From positions 1-24,375 of the forward strand of contig CAZSPL010000032.1 of NCBI GenBank assembly GCA_964608735.1: a stretch of DNA of 24,375 nucleotides, written 5' to 3'. Every line of letters begins with the position of its first letter. Positions within the stretch are counted from its first letter, which is position 1. The translations under genes were made by a program, and so were the position numbers. The notes beneath the pieces were generated by a model. It was not told the origin of the DNA, did no database searches, and saw only the letters and a program-made list of their open reading frames with translations. This document shows, one piece after another, positions 15,801-22,702 of this stretch. Source of the DNA: CAZSPL01 sp964608735. Its GTDB lineage: Bacteria > JAJVIF01 > JAPKYR01 > CAZSPL01.

Positions 15801-16658
15801 CTATGCCCATCTTAAAACAGCGCCCACGATTGCCATGATTATGAGAAGCGCGATAGTGATTGCCCATTCCATCTTGTCCAGTTTCATGCGGGTTATGTTC
15901 GTGATGACGAATCCGATCCCGATGAAAGGCAGCGCGGGCACCCCGGCCTGGAGCAGGATCGCAGCCAGCGTCGCGAGGAAACCGTAGAAAGCAAGCAATG
16001 GGATATTGAACCGGGGAAGATTGAACTTTACAACCGTGCCCGCGAGGATGGCAAAAAATGCCAAGTCGCCAACGCCTATCATGGCATCGAGGCCGAATCC
16101 GGGGTGCGGATAGCGTAGTATGAGATAGGACGCCAGCGGAGGATAGTGAGCAATCCCGGCCGCCACATGCTGCACGTGCTCAGACCATTGGCTTACGACC
16201 ACTTTTGACGGGCCCGCGTAGACCGAAAGGATATCAACGCCGGCGGCGAGCAGGCAGAGGGGAAGCAGGTGACCCAGTTTCTCGATTTCCGATGACAGCC
16301 ATATACCGAAGCAGGCCGCTGCGGTAATAAGGGCGAAGCTGCTGAATACGAGCAATCCTTCAAAGCGGTCATATGCCGCGCGCGACAGCACCGATGTCGA
16401 TACCAGTACAAGCAGCGCGAGGAAGGCATAGGGGAGAAGCAACTTACGGTTAAGCCTTGCCCGGGCCATTTCATCGAGGGCGAATACCATTAAAAAAAGG
16501 CATATGGCGCGCGGGATATATACCGAAAGGAGTGACGAGCCCCCGGCATATGCATGCACGGATGGGATGAGTCTATCGGCGAGCCATATGGCTATGAACA
16601 CCGTGAACCATACCGCCGTCCAGAATGGAAATGTAGTGTGATGCCTGGAGTCTACGAT
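15801..16658 (-). CDS. Presenilin/SPP-like (A22, GxGD) intramembrane aspartyl protease
   Basis: About nine hydrophobic segments are present. Counting from an upstream ATG at 16802, an aspartate in a membrane helix (GVDILSVYAGPSK, D190) matches the first catalytic aspartate of presenilin-type proteases, though the usual Tyr before it is Val. IGVGDLAFF (D246) gives the GxGD motif, and VPALPFIGIG (289-292) is a clear PAL motif. These three, in this order and spacing, define the family, which cuts substrates within the membrane. The start is unresolved: GGAGGT at 16662-16667 is followed only by ATC (16658) and GTA (16655) in frame, next to the TAG of the upstream gene. ATG 16802 would overlap that gene by 150 bases, and GTG 16601 would cut the first helix. 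The gene is coupled to a secreted FG-GAP protein gene. Confidence 0.65.
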   Translation of the reverse strand: MVDSRHHTTFPFWTAVWFTVFIAIWLADRLIPSVHAYAGGSSLLSVYIPRAICLFLMVFALDEMARARLNRKLLLPYAFLALLVLVSTSVLSRAAYDRFEGLLVFSSFALITAAACFGIWLSSEIEKLGHLLPLCLLAAGVDILSVYAGPSKVVVSQWSEHVQHVAAGIAHYPPLASYLILRYPHPGFGLDAMIGVGDLAFFAILAGTVVKFNLPRFNIPLLAFYGFLATLAAILLQAGVPALPFIGIGFVITNITRMKLDKMEWAITIALLIIMAIVGAVLRWA

Positions 16659-17980
16659 AGGACCTCCACCAGGTTTGAATCGCTCCTGTAGCGGTATGCG
16701 AACCCGAGGGCGATGCAGATTCGGCTGAGTGGATAACGGATTGTTTGATATGCATCGCGCAAGATCTCGAGCTCGGGGCCGTTTCCATCGGGGGGAAGCC
16801 ACTTGCCGTCCTCTTTCGTGAACGCGAGTTCAAGTCCTTTGCTGCTGAATGTAAGCTTGTCGGCGGATTCCACGATTTCGATACCGAGCTGTTTGAAGAG
16901 GTCGGCGGTCTGGAATACTTCGCCCGGCTCGATTACGGATGGATGAGTGGGTTTAAGGGCGTGACCGTCAAAAATATAGCCAAGTTTTTCCTCGCCGAGC
17001 ACCCTGACCGTCCCGTCAATTCCCACGGTAACGAATTCCAAACAGCCGTCGCCGTCGATATCACCTGAAGCAATGGCGCGATGCGCGGGGTACCTGCTCC
17101 ACGAACCGGGTGTCAATGTCGTGCCCTCATCTTCCCGCCAGAGCCGCATCTGCAGCGCGCCGGTTTTATCGGGACGTCCGTACCCGAACGCGACCAACGT
17201 TCCGTCGGCTTCAAGCCCGACCATGCTTATGGATTCCAGTTCCGGGTCGAAGCCGTCCATGTTGTAAGATGTCAATTTCGTTCCGGCGGATGTGATCATT
17301 TCAAGACGGTAATCCGTCCCGGCCCCGTCCGTTTCTTCATCACCGCGCAGGGTCATCAGTGCGTTCATCCATCCGTCGACCGATGTCACAAAACCGGGGA
17401 GGGCATAAAGTCGCGTGCCGATGCCGGATTTCAGCACCGGGACGGCTTCACTGCCAAGGGTGAAGGTTTCGACAACGAACTTGAATCCCGGGAGAATGCT
17501 CAGCCGGAGGAATTCATCTTCCTCGCTTCCGGATGGGATCATTACAGCGGCGCCGATGAGATTTCCTTCGATCGGAAGATGCCACTCGGCGGTTTTCCCG
17601 AAAATGTAACCGCTATAGCTGTACTTGTGAAGTTGATTTGATGAATCGAGGACGTATATCCGGCTTCCGCGCACCGGCCCTTCGATGCATCCTATCCATT
17701 TGATGGATCCCATTGAGACATCGAGGGGATCGCTTATCCACAATTCTTCGAACGAGCCGTCAAGCAGGGAGAAAATGTGAAACGAGCCGATGTCGTCGGT
17801 TATGATGATATCGTCCTTGCCGTCGGCGTTGAAATCCGAAACGGTCAGCTTGGATGAGTAGAGGATATCCTGAAGTTGAAAGTCTGTGGCGTACTCGGTG
17901 AGCAGTGTCCCGGCTTGAGCTTTATATGAAAAAGAGGCTGCCAGGACAACGGCGAGGAATATTTTTATGACTTTCCCCAT
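16652..17980 (-). CDS. Secreted FG-GAP repeat protein with copper-amine-oxidase-N-like domain
   Basis: The product (442 residues from ATG 17980) starts with a Sec signal peptide, MGKVIKIFLAVVLAASFS and KAQA. GTG 18028 would add 16 residues before it and lies upstream of the likely promoter. FG-GAP/VCBS-type calcium-binding blades are seen in LTVSDFNADGKDDIIITDD and AIASGDIDGDGCLEFVTVG, implying a beta-propeller. The last 70 residues (LELAFTKEDGKWLPP, then YPLSRICIALGFAYRYRSD) match the short repeat domain found at the N-terminus of copper amine oxidases and in many envelope proteins. It is probably periplasmic or surface exposed and binds ligand or peptidoglycan rather than catalysing. Its stop lies within the start region of the presenilin-like gene. 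Confidence 0.8.
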   Translation of the reverse strand: MGKVIKIFLAVVLAASFSYKAQAGTLLTEYATDFQLQDILYSSKLTVSDFNADGKDDIIITDDIGSFHIFSLLDGSFEELWISDPLDVSMGSIKWIGCIEGPVRGSRIYVLDSSNQLHKYSYSGYIFGKTAEWHLPIEGNLIGAAVMIPSGSEEDEFLRLSILPGFKFVVETFTLGSEAVPVLKSGIGTRLYALPGFVTSVDGWMNALMTLRGDEETDGAGTDYRLEMITSAGTKLTSYNMDGFDPELESISMVGLEADGTLVAFGYGRPDKTGALQMRLWREDEGTTLTPGSWSRYPAHRAIASGDIDGDGCLEFVTVGIDGTVRVLGEEKLGYIFDGHALKPTHPSVIEPGEVFQTADLFKQLGIEIVESADKLTFSSKGLELAFTKEDGKWLPPDGNGPELEILRDAYQTIRYPLSRICIALGFAYRYRSDSNLVEVLS

Positions 17981-18018
17981 GCAAGGTCGACCGTCCAAGT
18001 CACGAGATTTAAAACATG

Positions 18019-18024
18019 ATTTTA
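18019..18024 (-). promoter_or_regulatory. Candidate -10 element for the FG-GAP protein gene
   Basis: On the minus strand TAAAAT matches the -10 consensus at 5/6 and would place the transcript start about 30 bases before ATG 17980. No good -35 is present. The position argues against the GTG start at 18028. Confidence 0.25.
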
Positions 18025-18060
18025 CCACATGCGGGCCGAAGTTGACCGCTCCGGAAGGGT

Positions 18061-18203
18061 GCGGGATTAACTTCGTTTAAAGATGATAAACCCGCTCAAG
18101 CAAGCAAAATAATAGCCCCAAACGCTGATATTTATAATGTAGTTATCTTATATTATTTCTTTAAGAGTATGGCTGCCAGTCTCCCGGCAAGGAGATTACA
18201 GCC
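18061..18203 (+). promoter_or_regulatory. Divergent control region and leader hairpin upstream of the HD-GYP gene
   Basis: This spacer contains an imperfect dyad (GCGGG 18061-18065 with ACCCGC near 18090-18095, enclosing GTTTA/TAAAC) and a perfect TATAAT at 18133-18138 without a convincing -35. A leader hairpin follows in which GGCTG (18171-18175) pairs with CAGCC (18199-18203) around an inner stem TCTCC/GGAGA (18180-18184 with 18191-18195). Two AAGGA motifs (18189-18193, 18210-18214) flank the start, the second being the ribosome-binding site; such pairs can bind CsrA-type proteins, which is speculative here. Confidence 0.35.
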
Positions 18204-18223
18204 GAGCGGAAGGATTAAATATC

Positions 18224-19372
18224 GTGCCGCAGATGAGGTTTCTCGTCGGACTGGAACAATTGAGCCTTGGCTTGAGAACCAGGTGTGACCTCTTTGATTC
18301 GGAAGGGGAAGTCGCTGTCCCCGAGGATACGGCAATCTCGAGCGAATTGCTCGCACAGCTCAAGCTCAGCCCCGCAAAGGGGCTTTTCACCGAAAGGAAA
18401 GACTACCTCCAGGCCGAGAAGCCATTTCCACGGGTGGACATCGATACCATCGCTCTGAACTCGGGAAGGATGAAGGAGCGGGCGGATATCCCCTGCCCTG
18501 TCAGCGAATCATCGAGGCGCGAGGCGCTCGCCCTCGCGCGTGAAACAATTTCGGAAGCGCGACAGAGCAACCCAATCGATTACTGGGCCATCGTGGATGT
18601 GGCCATGCAGATTCAGAGAGACCTGCGGGAGCGGGGGTTTGTGGCGATGACCAACCATCTCGCCCAGAGCCCGTCGGAATATCTCACACGCCATTCAGTG
18701 AATTCAATGATAAACATGCTGTCGATATCAGCCAGGCTCGGCGTCGACGACGACGAAGCGCGCAAGCTCGCGGTTGGAGCGTTCCTGCATGATATCGGGA
18801 AGGTCCAGGTCGATGGCATGATCCTCGCCAAGCCGGAGAGCCTCACGGAAGAGGAATATATGGAGATACAGAAGCATCCGATGTTCGGGCTTCGTATCGT
18901 GATGCGCGGTATCGATCTTGGCGATGAAGCATGCAAGGTGGTGCTGCATCACCATGAGAGATACGACGGCAGGGGCTACCCCATGAAGCTGGGACGAAGC
19001 ACCATTTCCCGTGCCGGGCGAATGATGGCCGTCATCGATGCATACGATGCCATGACAAACGACCGGGTCTATGCCCGGAAGCTCACCGGCCACGAGGCGC
19101 TGAGCCGGATAATCACTTCGACGGGCTCACAGTTCGACCCGCATTACGCGCATGAATTCCTCGCGATGAACGGGGCGTATCCGGCGGGAAGCGTAGTGGA
19201 GCTGAACAGCGGAGAGATAGGTGTAGTGACGTCGCAAAACGAAGCCAGCCTGGTCTCGCCCAATCTGCAGGTATTTTTCAACCCGTCGCGGCGCGAGCTC
19301 AACAAACCGATGCATATCGACCTCACAAGAGATCCCTCGCGTTATATTAAAAGGGAATTGGACCAATGCTGA
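18224..19372 (+). CDS. HD-GYP domain protein (probable cyclic-di-GMP phosphodiesterase)
   Basis: HD-GYP proteins hydrolyse cyclic di-GMP and so control motility, biofilm and surface polysaccharide. The 382-residue product has an N-terminal region of about 60 residues of the kind often seen before HD-GYP domains (LVGLEQLSLGLRTRCDLFDSEG). The catalytic domain holds the metal ligands: RHSVN (H157), FLHDIGK (HD 189-190, K193), QKHPMFG (H218), HHHERYDGRGYP (242-253, the GYP signature) and IDAYDAMTNDR (271-281). All key residues look intact. About 60 residues of beta-rich sequence follow. The start is GTG 18224 with GGAAGGAT at 18208-18215; ATG 18233 is the alternative. There is no membrane segment, so it is cytosolic, and no receiver domain, so its input is unknown. 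Confidence 0.9.
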   Translation: MPQMRFLVGLEQLSLGLRTRCDLFDSEGEVAVPEDTAISSELLAQLKLSPAKGLFTERKDYLQAEKPFPRVDIDTIALNSGRMKERADIPCPVSESSRREALALARETISEARQSNPIDYWAIVDVAMQIQRDLRERGFVAMTNHLAQSPSEYLTRHSVNSMINMLSISARLGVDDDEARKLAVGAFLHDIGKVQVDGMILAKPESLTEEEYMEIQKHPMFGLRIVMRGIDLGDEACKVVLHHHERYDGRGYPMKLGRSTISRAGRMMAVIDAYDAMTNDRVYARKLTGHEALSRIITSTGSQFDPHYAHEFLAMNGAYPAGSVVELNSGEIGVVTSQNEASLVSPNLQVFFNPSRRELNKPMHIDLTRDPSRYIKRELDQC

Positions 19373-19378
19373 TAATCC

Positions 19379-19399
19379 TCCGTTTCATCTGGAAACGGA
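19379..19399 (+). other. Perfect stem-loop after the HD-GYP gene
   Basis: TCCGTTTC (19379-19386) and GAAACGGA (19392-19399) form an eight-base stem with a five-base loop, seven bases after the HD-GYP stop. There is no T-run on either strand, so it is probably an mRNA 3'-end stabiliser or a weak or factor-dependent terminator. Confidence 0.5.
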
Positions 19400-19426
19400 T
19401 TAAGAATGCGCCGCAAAAATCGCATC

Positions 19427-19432
19427 TATAAT
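19427..19432 (+). promoter_or_regulatory. Candidate -10 element for the M48-like gene
   Basis: A perfect TATAAT precedes the M48-like start by 39 bases. There is no good -35 at the normal distance. A 13-codon frame beginning at 19431 and ending TAA at 19470-19472 overlaps the ATG by one base (TAATG) and could couple translation. Confidence 0.25.
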
Positions 19433-19471
19433 GTTAAACAGGAGATTCTATTCCGCTGATGGCGGGGCGTA

Positions 19472-20338
19472 ATGATGTTGAGTAGTAGAGGAATCAGCTT
19501 GATAATCGTTTTCGTGTTGTCCTGGGCGTTTCTTTTCTGGAGCACCGGGTTAAGCAGGCTGCTGCTCGGAAATAATGCCTACGGATTCCTCATCGGCGGT
19601 TTTATCGGGCTCGTGCTCGCGGTGATATCGGTGAAAACGGCCGATGCTTTACTTCTCAGGGTCGCGCGCGCCAGGATCGTGAGCATGAGCAAATATCACG
19701 AGCTTGCCGACGCGGTTAGTGAATATTCGAGGAAATACCGCGTGCCGATTCCGAAGGTTTACGTCACGCCGGAGATGGTCCCGGATTTCTATATATTCGG
19801 CTCGTCGCTTGAGAAGTGCTCCTTTGTTTTTACGAGAGGATTCCTCGACATGGCTCGCCCACAGCATTTTTCGGCTGCGCTGGCATGGGCGATCATCTCG
19901 GCGAGGATCGGGCATCTTCAGACCCGTACGCTGGCGAGTACCCTTGCATACATGCTGATGGCCCCGGCCAAAGTCGCCGATGTCTTTACGCTGGGCTCAA
20001 GCTCGCGCTACAACATTCTGAACCTGATAATCCTGTTCCCGTTCGCGATGTTTGCCATCCTGATCGTACACCTTGCGGGAAGCTCAAAGGAGATATACAA
20101 GATCGACCAGGGAACGACGGAGCTGACGGGCGACCAGGGCTTTCTCGGCGTCACGCTTATCGAAATCGACAAGAAGATAACAGCATTTACGGTGGACACC
20201 GACCTGGCGCTGGTACCCCTTTTCATCACCCCGCCCCACGGCGCCAATCTCTATTACCGGCTGTTCAGGCCTTTCCCACCCCTGGCAAAGCGCATCAACA
20301 GGCTTATGCAGGCGCGCAAACGCGAGAGACAGGCGTAA
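19472..20338 (+). CDS. M48/HtpX-like membrane protein without zinc-binding motif (pseudoprotease)
   Basis: HtpX proteins are membrane zinc proteases that degrade misfolded membrane proteins. The 288 residues keep the layout of the family: two N-terminal helices, KYHELADAVSEYSRKYRVPIPKVYV, PDFYIFGSS, FVFTRGFLDMARPQHFSAALAWA, a further helix (NILNLIILFPFAMFAILIV), KEIYKIDQGTTELTGDQGFLGVTLIEIDKK, and PFPPLAKRINRL near the end. Where HtpX has AHELSH, this has WAIISARIGH: in one alignment only the second His survives (H148) with A144 and R145 for the His and Glu, in another none does. The third ligand Glu of (S)REYxAD is replaced by Ile (or shifted one residue). No HExxH occurs elsewhere. It may bind membrane clients without cutting them. 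It shares direction with the HD-GYP gene. Confidence 0.75.
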   Translation: MMLSSRGISLIIVFVLSWAFLFWSTGLSRLLLGNNAYGFLIGGFIGLVLAVISVKTADALLLRVARARIVSMSKYHELADAVSEYSRKYRVPIPKVYVTPEMVPDFYIFGSSLEKCSFVFTRGFLDMARPQHFSAALAWAIISARIGHLQTRTLASTLAYMLMAPAKVADVFTLGSSSRYNILNLIILFPFAMFAILIVHLAGSSKEIYKIDQGTTELTGDQGFLGVTLIEIDKKITAFTVDTDLALVPLFITPPHGANLYYRLFRPFPPLAKRINRLMQARKRERQA

Positions 20339-20367
20339 GGGGACCTCTCATTTCAAATTCGATATGT

Positions 20368-20871
20368 CTATTCCGGGGATGACTCTTCCGCCTTGGTCTT
20401 TCGGGCGAGGCATTCGCGGCATATCCCGTATATCTGGAGCGAATGCCGCCTTGGCTGGAAGCCGTATTTGCGGCAGACATCGTCCTGCATCTGCTCTATC
20501 TCATCGACACGGAACTCGATGACCTGCCCGCATCCCTCGCAGAACAGGTGGTCGTGATGCTCCAGCCCGAAGGCCTTTTCGTAGTGATGCCGCGTATCAG
20601 TCTGGCGGATTTTCTTCACGAGCCCGCATTCCTCGAGGATATCGAGCGTTCGATAAACCGTCGCTCTGCTGACCGGGGCTCCCGATGCGAGCAGGCGGTG
20701 AATGAGGTCTTCGGCGTCGAAATGTATGGTCGTGGCGTTTATCTCCCGGCAGATGCGTTCGCGCTCGGGTGTCACGCGAAGCCCGCGGGACTTCAGCGAA
20801 TGCCTGAAGGATTCGAGGGCGTCGTCGATATCGTATCCCTCATATGATTTCTCTTGAGAATCTTCGGCCAT
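20368..20871 (-). CDS. Fur-family metal-responsive transcription regulator
   Basis: The 167-residue protein has the Fur winged helix (LKSRGLRVTPERERICREI, then APVSRATVYRTLDILEECGLV), the metal-site His cluster HHDHLF with flanking GLE, the structural zinc cysteines C111/C114 (FCEGCG) and C151/C154 (CRECL), and the sensory-site His143. Members of this family (Fur, PerR, Zur) repress iron, peroxide or zinc genes. The motifs do not decide between them. It is the last gene behind fumarase, whose Fe-S cluster depends on iron, and lies 35 bases after the degenerate ABC gene. The 29-base gap to the convergent M48-like gene shows no terminator. Confidence 0.92.
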   Translation of the reverse strand: MAEDSQEKSYEGYDIDDALESFRHSLKSRGLRVTPERERICREINATTIHFDAEDLIHRLLASGAPVSRATVYRTLDILEECGLVKKIRQTDTRHHYEKAFGLEHHDHLFCEGCGQVIEFRVDEIEQMQDDVCRKYGFQPRRHSLQIYGICRECLARKTKAEESSPE

Positions 20872-20906
20872 CTAATGCACCACCCATATCGATACGGCGC
20901 GACATC

Positions 20907-22007
20907 TCAAAGGTCGAGCAATACCTTGCCGGTGTCGTCCACGAAGAACCACTCGTCCTCGGGCACATATACCGCAGTCTGCATGCCCGTATATAATACT
21001 TTATCAGATGCCGCGAACGCGCACCAATCCCACTTGCCGAATTTGAAATAAGCGAACGTACCGAACCCGAGATAATCGAGGCGCTCCACGGTGATGATAT
21101 TTTTCCCCTTGCGCTTGATTGCGTCGGGCGCAAGAAACTGCACCTTGTCGGGACGCACCGCCATTTTCTGTTTGCCGCCGATGTTTATCCTGAAATATTG
21201 CCTAAGCCTTTCCGGCAGGTTGAAATAAAAATCCCCGTCCTCCGCGAGAAGAAAAGGCGTTTCCTCGACGACTTTTCCCTCGAAGATGTTGATGCGCGGA
21301 TACGCGAAATCCTCGGCGACATCGATATATTCAGGTGAGTTGACGATCTCCTTGGGCGTTCCCTGCTGGAAGATGCGATTGAAGCCGAGATAGGCGATGT
21401 TATCGGCGATGTTGAGCGCGAAGAACGGGTCGTCCGTAAGCGCGAGGATGGTTAAGCTCATCCCATGAGCATTGCTCTTAAGGAGGTCGAGCAGCTTGTA
21501 TGCCGAGAATCCGGAAGGGCTTGGTTGTATCAGGTCGCACACGAGAAGGCTGGGCTGGGAGAGAGCCGCTTTGGCGAATGAAAGGCGAAGGCGTTCGCCG
21601 GGATCGAGTTCTTCGGGATACTTTCCCGCGACGCCGCTTATTCCAAGGCTTTCGAGGACGAGCTCGACACGGGCGCGTATGTCCATCGACGACAGGCCGT
21701 TGTTCTTCAACGGGATGGCAAGGTTGTCCACAGCGGGTATATGTTCATACAGCCCGATATCCGCCCCGCATATAGCTACACCCCGGCGTCCCGGGGGTTT
21801 ATTGTCGATCAGCATCCCTTCGATGAAAATCCGTCCTTCGTAATCGTCGCCGATGCCCGCGACCGCGTCGGCGAGCCCGCGGAGGTTTTCCGCGTGCCGC
21901 GAGTATACGCAGCAGATGGCTCCCTTCTCGACCCGCAGGTCGATGCCATGCACATCAAGCCCGATGTCGCCGGGAAGCTTCAGGCGGTCTATCTCAAGAT
22001 GAGCCAT
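20907..22007 (-). CDS. MalK/UgpC-like ABC ATPase homologue with all ATPase motifs lost
   Basis: Sequence and length fit the sugar-importer ATPase family with a C-terminal TOBE-like domain (KQKMAVRPDKVQFLAP). Numbering is from a possible TTG at 22019; ATG 22007, with GGA about seven bases upstream, is the likelier start. Walker A (usually GPSGCGKST) reads VYSRHAENLRG (38-48); the Q-loop Gln is Ala86; LSGGQ is LDPGE (138-142); Walker B keeps hydrophobics and Asp162 but its catalytic Glu is Leu163; the H-loop His is Asp196 (LTDDP). ATP hydrolysis is therefore unlikely. No permease or binding-protein gene is in the window. It lies between fumarase and Fur and may have become a regulator or scaffold. 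The frame is intact over 366 codons, so it is not simply decaying. Confidence 0.8.
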   Translation of the reverse strand: MAHLEIDRLKLPGDIGLDVHGIDLRVEKGAICCVYSRHAENLRGLADAVAGIGDDYEGRIFIEGMLIDNKPPGRRGVAICGADIGLYEHIPAVDNLAIPLKNNGLSSMDIRARVELVLESLGISGVAGKYPEELDPGERLRLSFAKAALSQPSLLVCDLIQPSPSGFSAYKLLDLLKSNAHGMSLTILALTDDPFFALNIADNIAYLGFNRIFQQGTPKEIVNSPEYIDVAEDFAYPRINIFEGKVVEETPFLLAEDGDFYFNLPERLRQYFRINIGGKQKMAVRPDKVQFLAPDAIKRKGKNIITVERLDYLGFGTFAYFKFGKWDWCAFAASDKVLYTGMQTAVYVPEDEWFFVDDTGKVLLDL

Positions 22008-22067
22008 ATGCAATTCCAACCGGGATATCAGCCCGGTACTTTAAACATCGGCTGCCCGCGTTAAGTA

Positions 22068-22658
22068 TTAACCCACGCCCGTAAGCTGATCGCGGACCTT
22101 CTTTGATGCATCCTCGATGGTCGTATGAAGGCTGTTCATATGACTGTCCATCGTGACGACGGTCGGGAAATCCTCTACTTCGAGGACCCACATCGCTTCG
22201 GGTACGCCAAAATCATCGAGCTTGTATACGCGCAGCACTTTCTTGACCCTTCGTCCGAGCTCGGCGGCGAGTCCGCCGATGGCGTGCAGGTATACCGCGC
22301 CGAATTTGTGGCAAGCGGCGAGGGTTCCCCCGGCGAGTCCGCCCTTGCCGATGGCGGCGCGCACCTTGTAATAATCAAGGACATCGGGCGTATACGGCTC
22401 CTCGCGAATCGATGTGGTCGGTCCGGCGGCGACGAATTTATACTCGCCGCTTTTTTCTTTCTTCACTATCGGGCCGCAATGGTAAATACACCCGTTAAGC
22501 AGGTCGGCCGCGATTTCCTTCGGATGATTCTCCACCATCCATTTATGGGCGGCATCGCGCCCGGTTACGATGAGGCCGCTGACATAGACCTCATCGCCGG
22601 CTTTCAGCTTGCGGATTTCTCCTTCGGTGGTCGGGAAATTTATCTTCACAACTGCCAT
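22068..22658 (-). CDS. Class I fumarate hydratase (or tartrate dehydratase-type) beta subunit
   Basis: The 196-residue product supplies the C-terminal part of the class I hydro-lyase, converting malate and fumarate together with the alpha subunit. Motifs are LKAGDEVYVSGLIVTGRDAAHKWM, CIYHCGPIV, AAGPTTSIREEPYTPDVL, GKGGL and ACHKFGAVYLHAIGGLAAELG. It starts at ATG 22658 with GGAGG at 22665-22669 (six-base spacing), 44 bases after the alpha gene. The two-gene arrangement is usual in anaerobes and archaea. Fumarase versus tartrate dehydratase cannot be settled from motifs; the absence of tartrate genes nearby favours fumarase. Confidence 0.92.
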   Translation of the reverse strand: MAVVKINFPTTEGEIRKLKAGDEVYVSGLIVTGRDAAHKWMVENHPKEIAADLLNGCIYHCGPIVKKEKSGEYKFVAAGPTTSIREEPYTPDVLDYYKVRAAIGKGGLAGGTLAACHKFGAVYLHAIGGLAAELGRRVKKVLRVYKLDDFGVPEAMWVLEVEDFPTVVTMDSHMNSLHTTIEDASKKVRDQLTGVG

Positions 22659-22702
22659 GGTTTTCCTCCGTATAGGAATTGATCCCGGGTTTATCCCGGA
22701 TA

